A stretch of DNA of 44,906 nt from Anaerolineae bacterium UTCFX1 (GTDB taxonomy: Bacteria > Chloroflexota > Anaerolineae > Anaerolineales > Villigracilaceae), in NCBI GenBank assembly GCA_002050275.1, contig MWTB01000015.1, forward strand, positions 1-44,906, read 5' to 3'. Below, piece after piece: positions 33,802 to 40,959 of the stretch. The notes beneath the pieces are model-generated. The model searched no databases and had not been told where the DNA came from. It saw only the letters and a list, made by a program, of their open reading frames with translations. The position numbers and the translations under genes are program-made. Positions within the stretch are counted from its first letter, which is position 1. Each line of letters opens with the position of its first letter.

Positions 33802-34800
33802 TCAAAAGTCAACTAAGTGGCGGATATTTTTCTCGATCGTAGAGATAACTCCGTCCTCGATTCGAAACCATGCAATATTCGGATCGGACTCTTTGAACCA
33901 ATTCGCCTGCCTGCGGACATAAGCCCGCGTCGCGCGACGGGTAAGCTGTTTCGCCTCCTCGATCGGGATTTGCCCTGCAAGCGCCTGCGCGCATTCGCGA
34001 TACCCAATCGCAGACATCGTCGGCAGAGAGGCGGGATAGCCGCGCGCGATTAAACTTTTCACTTCATCCATCAAACCGTTCGCATACATTGATTCGATCC
34101 GCTCGTCCACTCGCCGATACAACTCCTCGCGCGGACGGGTGAGTCCAATCGTAATAAGATGATACGGCGATTCGCCTTGCCCGCGTTGTTCTGAAAATTT
34201 CTTGCCGGTCGTCATGATCACTTCCAACGCGCGGATCATGCGACGAAAATTTCGCGGGTCAATTTTCTCTGCGGCGGCTGGGTCAAGTCCTCTAAGTTTG
34301 TCGTGTAGCCAATTGATGCCGTTTTCCTCTTTCTCTCTTTCCAACTCATTCCTCAACTGTTCGTTTGGCTCAACCTCCGGCGGACTCCATCCCTGTGTCA
34401 CTGCACGGATGTATTGCCCGGTGCCGCCGACGAGGAATGGCAGTTTGTTTCGCGTGTGAATCTCCGCGATTGCCTCCGTCGCTTTTTGTTGAAAGACGGC
34501 CAGGCTCAAAATTTCATCCGGGTTCGCAATGTCAATGAGATGATGAGGAACCCGCGCTTGCTCCTCGCGCGAAGGCTTTGCCGTGCCGATGTCCATGCCG
34601 CGATAGAAGAGACGCGAATCGGCTGAGACGATCTCGCCATTCAGTCGCTCCGCGAGTTGGATCGCAATTTCGGTTTTTCCAACCGCAGTCGGTCCGACGA
34701 TGAGGACGAGGGGAGGTTTATTCCCTTCTCCTAGAAGGAGAGGGGTTAGGCGCCGTGCTGAGCCTGTCGAAGTGAGTGAGATCTCAGATCGCATTTTCAA
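33802..34800 (-). CDS. miaA: tRNA dimethylallyltransferase MiaA
   Basis: A 332-residue enzyme that adds a dimethylallyl group to A37 of tRNAs reading UNN codons. Signature motifs are the P-loop GPTAVGKTEIA (about residues 36-46), ADSRLFYRGMDIGTAKP, GGTGQYI, and the C-terminal RRQANWF. The usual MiaA begins a few residues before the P-loop, but here an extra about 30 residues (STGSARRLTPLLLGEGN) precede it. They are encoded by repeat-like DNA (34735-34780), and no other ATG lies between. The start overlaps the yraN end, so the two are probably coupled. Confidence 0.93.
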   Translation of the reverse strand: MKMRSEISLTSTGSARRLTPLLLGEGNKPPLVLIVGPTAVGKTEIAIQLAERLNGEIVSADSRLFYRGMDIGTAKPSREEQARVPHHLIDIANPDEILSLAVFQQKATEAIAEIHTRNKLPFLVGGTGQYIRAVTQGWSPPEVEPNEQLRNELEREKEENGINWLHDKLRGLDPAAAEKIDPRNFRRMIRALEVIMTTGKKFSEQRGQGESPYHLITIGLTRPREELYRRVDERIESMYANGLMDEVKSLIARGYPASLPTMSAIGYRECAQALAGQIPIEEAKQLTRRATRAYVRRQANWFKESDPNIAWFRIEDGVISTIEKNIRHLVDF

Positions 34801-35134
34801 AATAAGTGACCTTTGGCGTTGACCCGGGCTTCCCCTCGATGGAAATCACATCAATCTGCCAGCGATCAATTTCATGTTCAGCCGTGTAATGCTCGGCGCA
34901 GGCGATCATGTGTTCGCGTTTCCGCGGTGTGATGGCTTCTTCCGGCAAGCCCATTTTGTCCGATGTGCGGGTTTTGACTTCAACGAAGATGACGACCTCG
35001 CCTTGTTTTGCGATGATGTCAATTTCGCCGTAGGGTGTGCGAACGTTGCGGGCGACGATTTCACATCCGCGCGCGGTGAGATATTCGGCGGCAATCTCTT
35101 CGCCCCATTTGCCGACCCGCTGATTGTGGTTCAT
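34784..35134 (-). CDS. YraN family (UPF0102) endonuclease-like protein
   Basis: A 116-residue protein using the ATG at 35134, which overlaps the glycosyltransferase stop (ATGA). A longer in-frame start at 35317 would lie inside that gene and is rejected. It contains GKWGEEIAAEYLTARGCEIVARN, PYGEIDIIAKQGEVVIFVEVKTRT and a C-terminal RWQIDVISIEG. These are the EVK and D residues of a Holliday-junction resolvase-like fold (PD-(D/E)xK). The actual function of this family is not firmly known. It sits between a glycosyltransferase and miaA in a tight - strand group. Confidence 0.92.
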   Translation of the reverse strand: MNHNQRVGKWGEEIAAEYLTARGCEIVARNVRTPYGEIDIIAKQGEVVIFVEVKTRTSDKMGLPEEAITPRKREHMIACAEHYTAEHEIDRWQIDVISIEGKPGSTPKVTYFENAI

Positions 35135-36333
35135 TCGAGGAATTCCTTCAGCACGGAGCGCAGTCTCTCCTCGATGCTCGGCTTGACGGGTTTCGTGTTG
35201 GATGTCAGCCGGTTGTAATGACCGAGCATGATCTGGGTGGTGTTCTCGATGGAGAATTGACGCGATGCCTGCCGCGCCGCCGCTCCCATTTTCTTTTGCA
35301 AATCTCTGTTGAGGCACAGCGTCGTCAACTTGGCGGTGAAAGAGGCGAGGTCGTTGACGGAGAGCAGACCAGTTTGCCCGTCCGCGATGGAATCGCTGAT
35401 GCCCGGCGAATCAATGCCCACGATGGGGAGTCCAGATGCCATGCCTTCGATCACCGAAAACGGATGGACTTCCGTGACAGACGCGGTGGCGAAGATGTCG
35501 CACATCGCAAGATAGGATGGGAGGTCGGCGTATGCGACCGTCCCCGTAAATTTGACGCGGTCGCAGATATTCAAATCGTCGGCAAATTTTTTGATCCCCT
35601 CGTCGTGTTCTTTTTGCCCGCCGCCGACGATGAGCAGTTTTGTGTTGGGAACGGCGCGAGAAACACCCGCGAACGATTGCAGGAGGAACTCGAGATTTTT
35701 TTCGGGAGCGATGCGCCCCATGTACACGACGAGGATGTCTTTTTCGTTGAAGCCGAACTCTTCGCGCGTGCGCGGTTGCGCCGACAAGAAAGGATCGAGA
35801 TCGGCGCCGTTTGGCACAACTTCGATATGGCAGGTGACGCCGTATTGCCGCAGAACTTTTTCCATGCCGCGCGAGGGCGAGATGACGAGGTCCATGTTGT
35901 CGCAAAACGTGGGCATGTATGCCTGCAACATGCTCATGCTCACTTCGGCGGGCATGAGCGGCACGCGGGTTTGCGCGTACAAGTCGTAGCGTGTGTGATT
36001 GGTGAACAGCACGGGGATGTTGCGTTTGCGGCTGTAGATGTGCGCGAGTCGTCCGCTCATGAAGGGATGATGCACATGAATCACGTCCATTGTTTGGATG
36101 ATCTGCTGCGCCTTGGCGCCGTGCCTGAGGGAGAGATAAAAGCCGGTATCGGAAAGCGGTACGCCGGGGCTGCGAATGACGCGCGGTTCGTCGTCCTCGT
36201 ATTCGAGGTCGCCGAAGGTGAACACGTAGACTTCGTGCCCAAGTTTTTCGAGGGCGCGTTTGTTGACGTCAACGTAACTCGTCACGCCGCTGACGTAAGG
36301 TTTGTAGGCGTCTGTCATCATTCCGATTCGCAT
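35131..36333 (-). CDS. GT4-family glycosyltransferase
   Basis: A start at 36333 (MRIGMMTDAYKPYVSG) is chosen over 36369 because GT4 enzymes begin at this point; this gives 400 residues. The acceptor domain contains HVHHPFMSGRLAH and TNHTRYDLYA; the donor domain has VPNGADLDPF, GRIAPEKNLEFLLQSF, and the EVHPFSVIEGMASGLPIVG block with the conserved E-x7-E. It resembles diacylglycerol glucosyltransferases and mannosyltransferases of Gram-positive bacteria. The likely role is glycolipid or envelope glycan synthesis, but the substrate is unproven. Confidence 0.9.
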   Translation of the reverse strand: MRIGMMTDAYKPYVSGVTSYVDVNKRALEKLGHEVYVFTFGDLEYEDDEPRVIRSPGVPLSDTGFYLSLRHGAKAQQIIQTMDVIHVHHPFMSGRLAHIYSRKRNIPVLFTNHTRYDLYAQTRVPLMPAEVSMSMLQAYMPTFCDNMDLVISPSRGMEKVLRQYGVTCHIEVVPNGADLDPFLSAQPRTREEFGFNEKDILVVYMGRIAPEKNLEFLLQSFAGVSRAVPNTKLLIVGGGQKEHDEGIKKFADDLNICDRVKFTGTVAYADLPSYLAMCDIFATASVTEVHPFSVIEGMASGLPIVGIDSPGISDSIADGQTGLLSVNDLASFTAKLTTLCLNRDLQKKMGAAARQASRQFSIENTTQIMLGHYNRLTSNTKPVKPSIEERLRSVLKEFLE

Positions 36334-36424
36334 GGGGTTAATCGTACCGGGAAGAGGAGGGAGAGTCAAGAGAAAGGATGGATGTTGGCGTTGGGTGATA
36401 TCGAAATGATGAGGGATGAAAGAT

Positions 36425-36492
36425 GAAAGAAGGGCGGGGAGAGTAGAAAGTGGAAGGTAGAAAGTAGAAAGTAGAAGGTGGAAAGTGGAAAC
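36425..36492. repeat. Low-complexity GTAGAAA-type tract
   Basis: The tract is made of short variants of GTAGAAA/GTGGAAA repeated about eight times between the glycosyltransferase and the ttuB-like gene. A similar tract on the opposite strand (10415-10445) follows the pnp terminator. The 189-bp gap 36370-36558 otherwise holds no recognisable gene. Confidence 0.7.
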
Positions 36493-36558
36493 ATGAGGGC
36501 TTGTGTTGGGTGAGATCGAAACGATGAACGCGGAAAGGAGGCGTGTTAGAATGGCGGC

Positions 36559-36753
36559 ATGACTGCGAAATTGATTTTACGAGACAAGGAATATGAAGTG
36601 AAGCACGGCATGGCGCTGCTCGACGCGTTGAAGAAGTGCGGCGTTGTGCCTGAGTCGGTGATCGCCACACGCGAAGGCGAGATGATTCTCGATGACGAGA
36701 TTCTGAAAGACGGCGACGAGGTGAAGTTGATCGCGGTGATTTCGGGAGGATGA
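36559..36753 (+). CDS. Ubiquitin-like sulfur carrier (TtuB/ThiS/MoaD type)
   Basis: A 64-residue beta-grasp protein ending in the diagnostic Gly-Gly (VISGG). The core follows the ThiS pattern: LILRDKEYEV, then LLDALKKCGVVPESVIA, then EILKDGDEVKLIAVISGG. It would be adenylated and thiocarboxylated at the C-terminal Gly by an E1-like enzyme and donate sulfur. Its position 87 bp before a TtuA-like thiolase supports TtuB. ThiS or MoaD roles remain possible. The start is a good ATG. Confidence 0.88.
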   Translation: MTAKLILRDKEYEVKHGMALLDALKKCGVVPESVIATREGEMILDDEILKDGDEVKLIAVISGG

Positions 36754-36754
36754 T

Positions 36755-36825
36755 GTCGTTGCGAGCCGAAGGCGAAGCAACCTTTTTGCGTAATAGGAGA
36801 TTGCTTCTCGAAGACTCGCAATGAC
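36755..36825. repeat. Dispersed palindromic repeat between ttuB-like and ttuA-like
   Basis: A 71-bp element with inverted ends GTCGTTGCGAG (36755-36765) and CTCGCAATGAC (36815-36825), with an inner pair of GAAGCAA/TTGCTTC. Elements of this form are common as dispersed repeats in bacterial genomes. Inside the gap it may fold into a hairpin on the ttuB-ttuA mRNA. Confidence 0.75.
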
Positions 36826-36839
36826 ATGAGTTGAAAAAT

Positions 36840-37778
36840 ATGAAATGTAAAAAATGCGGAGAGAAAGCCTCGGTGAACATGCGTCAGCATAAACTGGCGT
36901 TGTGCAAGGAGCATTATCTCGAATGGCTCCCCGAGCAGACCGAGCGCTTCATCAAAAAATATGAGATGTTCACGCGAGATGAAAAAATCCTCGTAGCGGT
37001 TTCGGGCGGTAAAGATTCGCTGGGACTGTGGGACATCCTTGCGCGATTGGGCTATCAAGCCGACGGGTTGTACCTCGGTCTCGGCATTGATGACGGCATA
37101 AATTACTCGCACGAGTCTCAGCGGCTTACTGAGAAATTTGCAAACCAGCGCGGGTTGAAATTGCACATCGTTGACATCGAAGAAGAATATGGGCAACCAA
37201 TCCCTGTGCTTTCCGAAATTTCGCATCGCGGACATGGTAAGCCTTGCGCGGTGTGCGGGCTGGCGAAACGTCACGAAATGAATCGCATCACGCGCGACCT
37301 CGGCTACGACGTGCTGGCGACCGGTCACAATTTGGACGATGAAGCCGCGGTGTTATTCGGCAACACGCTTTCGTGGTCGGCGGATTTTCTGCTGAGACAA
37401 AGCCCGGTTCTCGCTTCGACGGGCGGCTTGGCTCGCAAAGTGAAGCCTTTGTGCCGCTTCTACGAACGCGAGATGACGGCGTACTGTCTCGCGCGGGGAA
37501 TCGAATACATCTACGAGGAATGTCCGTTCGCGGAGGGGGCGCAATCTATTTACTACAAAGAATTGTTGAACAAACTGGAAACGGATCGCCCCGGCGCAAA
37601 GTTGACGTTCTATCTGCGATTCCTCGAGGCGCGAAAACGCGGCGACCTGTTCGTGGAAAAAGATTCGGGGCATGCGCATCTGCATCCCTGCGCCAAGTGC
37701 GGACAGCCCACGTCCGCGCCGGAGTTGTGTTCGTTTTGCAGGACGATCGAGAAGGCGAAAGACGTAGCGCCGACTTAA
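36840..37778 (+). CDS. TtuA-like tRNA 2-thiolation enzyme
   Basis: A 312-residue PP-loop ATPase using the ATG at 36840 (a TTG at 36831 is less likely). An N-terminal zinc finger (CKKC, then C-x-x-H) leads to the PP-loop SGGKDSLGLWD. CAVCG and the Cys in YEECPF are the expected ligands of an Fe-S cluster. The C-terminal zinc finger (CAKCGQP, CSFC) closes the protein. In Thermus, TtuA uses TtuB thiocarboxylate to make 2-thio-ribothymidine at position 54 of tRNAs. The closest alternative is the TtcA/Ncs6 group. The TtuB-like gene just upstream favours TtuA. Confidence 0.9.
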   Translation: MKCKKCGEKASVNMRQHKLALCKEHYLEWLPEQTERFIKKYEMFTRDEKILVAVSGGKDSLGLWDILARLGYQADGLYLGLGIDDGINYSHESQRLTEKFANQRGLKLHIVDIEEEYGQPIPVLSEISHRGHGKPCAVCGLAKRHEMNRITRDLGYDVLATGHNLDDEAAVLFGNTLSWSADFLLRQSPVLASTGGLARKVKPLCRFYEREMTAYCLARGIEYIYEECPFAEGAQSIYYKELLNKLETDRPGAKLTFYLRFLEARKRGDLFVEKDSGHAHLHPCAKCGQPTSAPELCSFCRTIEKAKDVAPT

Positions 37779-37839
37779 GTCGGCGTTACCGGTCGGCGCT
37801 ACATTACTAGAATATATGTGCTAAAATGGGCGGACACTT

Positions 37840-39102
37840 ATGGGCACCATCAATATCTCAAAACAAACGGCAAGACGATTCGTCCTCGGCAAGCAGGGAT
37901 TGTGGCCCGGTCGCCGATGGCGCGGCAAAAGCGGAACGGCGCAGGCGATCAACGCGTGCGAGGCGGTACAACTCGATCCGCTGATCGTCGTTGCGCGGAG
38001 TCAGGATATTGTGTTACACAGCCGCGTGTTGGAGTACAAGCCAGACCATCTGTATGACGTTGCGTACAAACAACGCAAGTTCTTCGATTACGGTGGCTGG
38101 TTGGCGATGTATCCGATGCGCGATCTGCCGTATTGGCGGACGCACATGGAAGGACGCGCCAAAGATTCGTATGTTTCCCGTTTTGTGAAAGGACATAAGA
38201 AATTGTTGGATGAAGTCCGCGCGGAGTTGCGGAAGCGCGGTCCGTTGGGGAACCGCGATTTTGACGGCGCGCGGGTTCAGAGTTGGAGTTACCGCGGACG
38301 AAAGGAAACGGCGGTGGCGTTGTTCGACATGTGGCTTTCGGGCGAATTGATGATGCACCATCGCGTCGGCTTTGATCGCGTGTACGATTTCCGCGAGAAC
38401 ATCGCGCCGAAAGAATTTAATTATGTTGCGAGTGAAAAGGATGCGGAGACATTCTTTGCGCGCAAAGCGGTTGCGTTTTATGGCTTGAAGCGCGAAGCCA
38501 CAATGCGCGGCGAGTTGAACTATCACCTCTATCGCGAGTATTCCAAAACGGAGATGACGAAATTGCTCGAAGGGTGGAAAGAGTCGGGGATGGTGAGGCA
38601 GGTCCAAATCGAGGGGGGACGCGACATCCATCTCGTTTTGGGCGAGGATGTCCAAGCGTTGGAGTCGCTTGAGAGGGGGCGAATCCCCAAAGGTTGGAAT
38701 CCAAAAGAAACCACAACGCTGGAGGAAGTCACGTTTCTCGCGCCGTTGGATATCGTCAGCGCGCGCGGACGGGCGAAAAGGTTGTTTGATTTCGAATACA
38801 CGTGGGAGGTGTATACGCCCGCGCATAAACGCCGCTGGGGTTATTATGTGTTGCCGATCTTATACGGTGATGACTTGGTGGCGCGGCTCGACCCGAAGTT
38901 GGATCGCAAGACGATGACGTTGGAGATCAAAGGTTTTTGGCACGAAGACGACGCGCCCGTGAAGGACGCCGATTTTGCGAACGCGCTGGCGAAGGGATTG
39001 ATGCGCTTTGCAAAATTTGTGGAGGCGAAGAAGGTGGATGTGAGCGCGATCAAGCCTGTGGGGTTGAGGAGGGAGGTGAAGAAGGTGATCAGTGAGGAGT
39101 GA
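37840..39102 (+). CDS. YcaQ/AlkX-like winged-helix DNA glycosylase
   Basis: A 420-residue protein of the HTH_42 (winged-helix) family. The catalytic QxD motif of these glycosylases appears as Q44-L45-D46 (EAVQLDPLIVVARSQDIVLHSR). Further family features are RFFDYGGWLA-like FDYGGWLAMYPM, the winged-helix block LRKRGPLGNRDFDG, and a C-terminal beta domain (RWGYYVLPILYGDDLVARLDPK). E. coli YcaQ opens interstrand crosslinks and bulky alkyl adducts in DNA. The preserved QxD suggests an active enzyme, but substrates differ between subfamilies. Confidence 0.9.
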   Translation: MGTINISKQTARRFVLGKQGLWPGRRWRGKSGTAQAINACEAVQLDPLIVVARSQDIVLHSRVLEYKPDHLYDVAYKQRKFFDYGGWLAMYPMRDLPYWRTHMEGRAKDSYVSRFVKGHKKLLDEVRAELRKRGPLGNRDFDGARVQSWSYRGRKETAVALFDMWLSGELMMHHRVGFDRVYDFRENIAPKEFNYVASEKDAETFFARKAVAFYGLKREATMRGELNYHLYREYSKTEMTKLLEGWKESGMVRQVQIEGGRDIHLVLGEDVQALESLERGRIPKGWNPKETTTLEEVTFLAPLDIVSARGRAKRLFDFEYTWEVYTPAHKRRWGYYVLPILYGDDLVARLDPKLDRKTMTLEIKGFWHEDDAPVKDADFANALAKGLMRFAKFVEAKKVDVSAIKPVGLRREVKKVISEE

Positions 39103-39290
39103 GTGGTAATTGGTAAATGGTAAATGGTAATTGGTGGGTGGCAGTGTCTGGCGGATCGTGGGAATCATCATCGCTTTATTTTTCTTTGGGATGTGCGCTT
39201 GCGTGACGCTGGGATTTGCTTTGCAGTATTTTGGGTATGGGGCGTAAGTTGGTTGATTTATATTCACGGCGCATTGACCTCCATCATCCG
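39103..39290. other. Spacer after the YcaQ-like gene
   Basis: It begins with a low-complexity tract of GGTAAATGGTAATTGGT type (39108-39138), holds one possible short membrane ORF (39134-39247), and ends in a fragment (39269-39290) identical in form to the edge of the hsdS tail duplication (GCATTGACCT-CCATCATCCG). Confidence 0.6.
39134..39247 (+). CDS. Possible single-TM small protein
   Basis: A 37-codon ORF (GTG start, TAA stop) encoding one strongly hydrophobic stretch (VGIIIALFFFGMCACVTLGF) with short flanks. There is no clear ribosome site and the start lies in a low-complexity tract. It could be a real small membrane protein or chance; this is only a candidate. Confidence 0.3.
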   Translation: MGGSVWRIVGIIIALFFFGMCACVTLGFALQYFGYGA

Positions 39291-39385
39291 AGACCCTAAG
39301 GGTTTTCTCGACTGACCTGTATCACAAAATGCAAGACTCCCTCGCTTGACATGACGCTCGATTCCGGAAGAAACCCTTAGGGTCT
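39291..39385. repeat. 95-bp palindromic-ended repeat, copy A
   Basis: The ends AGACCCTAAGGGTTT and AAACCCTTAGGGTCT are perfect 15-bp inverted repeats. The inside resembles copies B and C (TTCTCG-ACTGAC at left, GGAAG at right). It is exactly 95 bp, like the three other copies in the window. A preceding G (CGAGACCC) is shared by copies A, B and C, so the unit may be 96 bp. Confidence 0.92.
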
Positions 39386-39497
39386 GCACAGTTCGCCTTT
39401 GAATGCCTTATCCAAAACACTCGGCATCAACGTCCGCCCAACAAACGGGCGCAACTCCTCCCCGCTCCTTGACTGCAACTCTCTCAACGCATTGACC
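39386..39497 (-). pseudogene. Duplicated 3' end of hsdS (remnant)
   Basis: The - strand reads VNALRELQSRSGEELRPFVGRTLMPSVLDKAFKGEL-like protein, matching the final about 31 residues of the intact hsdS (VNALREMQSTGGEELSALMA, SVLDKAFKGEL) with one short insertion. It stops next to repeat copy A exactly as the real hsdS stops next to copy B. A further partial repeat end (AGACCCTGAAGG, from 39508) and a CCATCCG phrase lie between it and copy B. It is probably the result of a tandem duplication of hsdS tail plus repeat. Confidence 0.8.
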
Positions 39498-39546
39498 TTC
39501 ATCATCCGAGACCCTGAAGGTTTTGCCCGCTGACCTCCGCCATCCG

Positions 39547-39641
39547 AGACCCTAAGGGTTTTCTCGACTGACAACTGTCACGATATGCCAGACTCTCTTG
39601 CTTGAGATGGCGTCCGATAACGAAAGAAACCCTTAGGGTCT
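39547..39641. repeat. 95-bp palindromic-ended repeat, copy B
   Basis: The same 15-bp inverted ends and 95-bp length as copy A. It directly touches the hsdS stop codon (39642) and could terminate the hsdS transcript through its end hairpins. Confidence 0.92.
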
Positions 39642-40835
39642 TCATAATTCGCCCTTGAATGCCTTATCCAAAACACTCGCCATCAACGCGGACAACTCCT
39701 CCCCGCCCGTGGACTGCATCTCCCTCAACGCATTGACCTTCGCCTGCAATCCATCCAGATAAGCGACAATGCGCTGCTGTTCGTCGAGCGGGGGAAGAAT
39801 TATTTCAAGCGAGTTTAGGGCTTTGTCATTCAACGCTGGATAATGACCGCCTACAACCGATTCAACCGCTTGATTAACAAAGTAAGGCGACAAAAATTGA
39901 TACAGTAAAAATTCTGGCAAGATTTCTGGAATATTGGAAAACACAGCAAAACCTGTAGAGCAAATTTGATTATCTAATTCAGGCGGGACGATAGCAAAAG
40001 CCTTCAAATTAGGTCTAACTGTAGACAAAATAACATCGTTTTCCTTAACAACTCTTCTTGCTCGTGAAGGCGCATTACTTCCTTGTATTTTTTGCGGTGA
40101 TGTTATTTTTCCAGTTCCGTTTTCTACTGCGGCAATATCTATATAAAGAAACTCTTCGTTTGGACTGTCTTTTTGAGGATTTCGAGTTTGACTATTAAAC
40201 GAAAGATTTGATTTGCCAATTGGCAAGGGCGTAAATCTCTTTTCTAGATCCTCAAAGACTTGTAAGAGCATTGAATTTTGCAGGGCTTCTATTTCAGCAT
40301 CTGCCTCTTCCCGCAGACGCTGTGCCTCATTGACCCGCCTCGCCAGTGACTCGATGTGTTCGACAATGCGGCGTTGCTCCGTCAACGGCGGGAGGGGAAT
40401 TTCCATGCCAAGAAATAAATCTTCTCGTAAATATTTCCTATGAGTTGTACCTGAACTTGCCTGAATGCAAAATTCTTGAAAAGAACGTGTATGAGTTAGA
40501 TAGTTGAAATATTTGGAAAATAATTTATCTTCATCAACATCATATGCCCAAAAATTACTTGTAATAATTCCATTCTCGACATGTTCTGGGATAATGCCAA
40601 AAGCCCCATTCATTGCGTCAATCTTTGAAAGCAAAAATTGTCCACCATGAACTACATATTGATTCTTTGTGCCAATCAAATGTCCTTCAAGTTCATCACG
40701 AATTTCAATGCCCTTGTTATTTGTGCGAATTGTTAAACGCTGGTATTTCTCGAAGTCCTGAATTAAGACTTCGTCTTTTATTCGAGTAAGTAAACTTCCA
40801 AGTGAAACTTCTTGCCAGCCGTTTGTCATCATCAC
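39642..40835 (-). CDS. hsdS: Type I restriction enzyme specificity subunit HsdS
   Basis: A 397-residue subunit that chooses the bipartite DNA target for HsdM and HsdR. It has two target recognition domains (about residues 1-150 and 215-350). Each is followed by a conserved repeat: PLPPLTEQRRIVEHIESLARRV near 148 and ILPPLDEQQRIVAYLDGLQAKV near 343, forming the long coiled-coil spacers. The protein is intact. It is the last gene of the operon, with repeat copy D before it and copy B after it. The duplicated tail downstream could allow recombination to alter the 3' end. Confidence 0.95.
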   Translation of the reverse strand: MMMTNGWQEVSLGSLLTRIKDEVLIQDFEKYQRLTIRTNNKGIEIRDELEGHLIGTKNQYVVHGGQFLLSKIDAMNGAFGIIPEHVENGIITSNFWAYDVDEDKLFSKYFNYLTHTRSFQEFCIQASSGTTHRKYLREDLFLGMEIPLPPLTEQRRIVEHIESLARRVNEAQRLREEADAEIEALQNSMLLQVFEDLEKRFTPLPIGKSNLSFNSQTRNPQKDSPNEEFLYIDIAAVENGTGKITSPQKIQGSNAPSRARRVVKENDVILSTVRPNLKAFAIVPPELDNQICSTGFAVFSNIPEILPEFLLYQFLSPYFVNQAVESVVGGHYPALNDKALNSLEIILPPLDEQQRIVAYLDGLQAKVNALREMQSTGGEELSALMASVLDKAFKGEL

Positions 40836-40849
40836 CTTTTATCAAATAC

Positions 40850-40944
40850 AGACCCTAAGGGTCTTTCCCGTAAACCTTCGTCGAGTCCAGCGAAAGAGTC
40901 TTGCAATCAATCTCACAATTCAGTCAAGGAGACCCTTAGGGTCT
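40850..40944. repeat. 95-bp palindromic-ended repeat, copy D
   Basis: The ends are AGACCCTAAGGGTCT and AGACCCTTAGGGTCT, each a near-palindrome itself, and the total length is 95 bp. The middle differs more from copies A-C but retains similar short phrases (ACCTTCGTC, TCTTGCAA). It lies in the hsdM-hsdS gap, 16 bp after hsdM. Confidence 0.9.
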
Positions 40945-40959
40945 AACCGTCTAAACACT

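Noticed and set aside
36338..36880. 180-codon - strand frame with SRSNLLLRKK-type sequence
   Set aside because: It spans the low-complexity tract, the antisense of the ttuB-like gene and the dispersed palindrome; no coding character.
39377..39574. 65-codon - strand frame as a real gene
   Set aside because: It starts within repeat copy B, runs through spacer and the hsdS tail remnant; it is a mosaic of repeat and pseudogene sequence.
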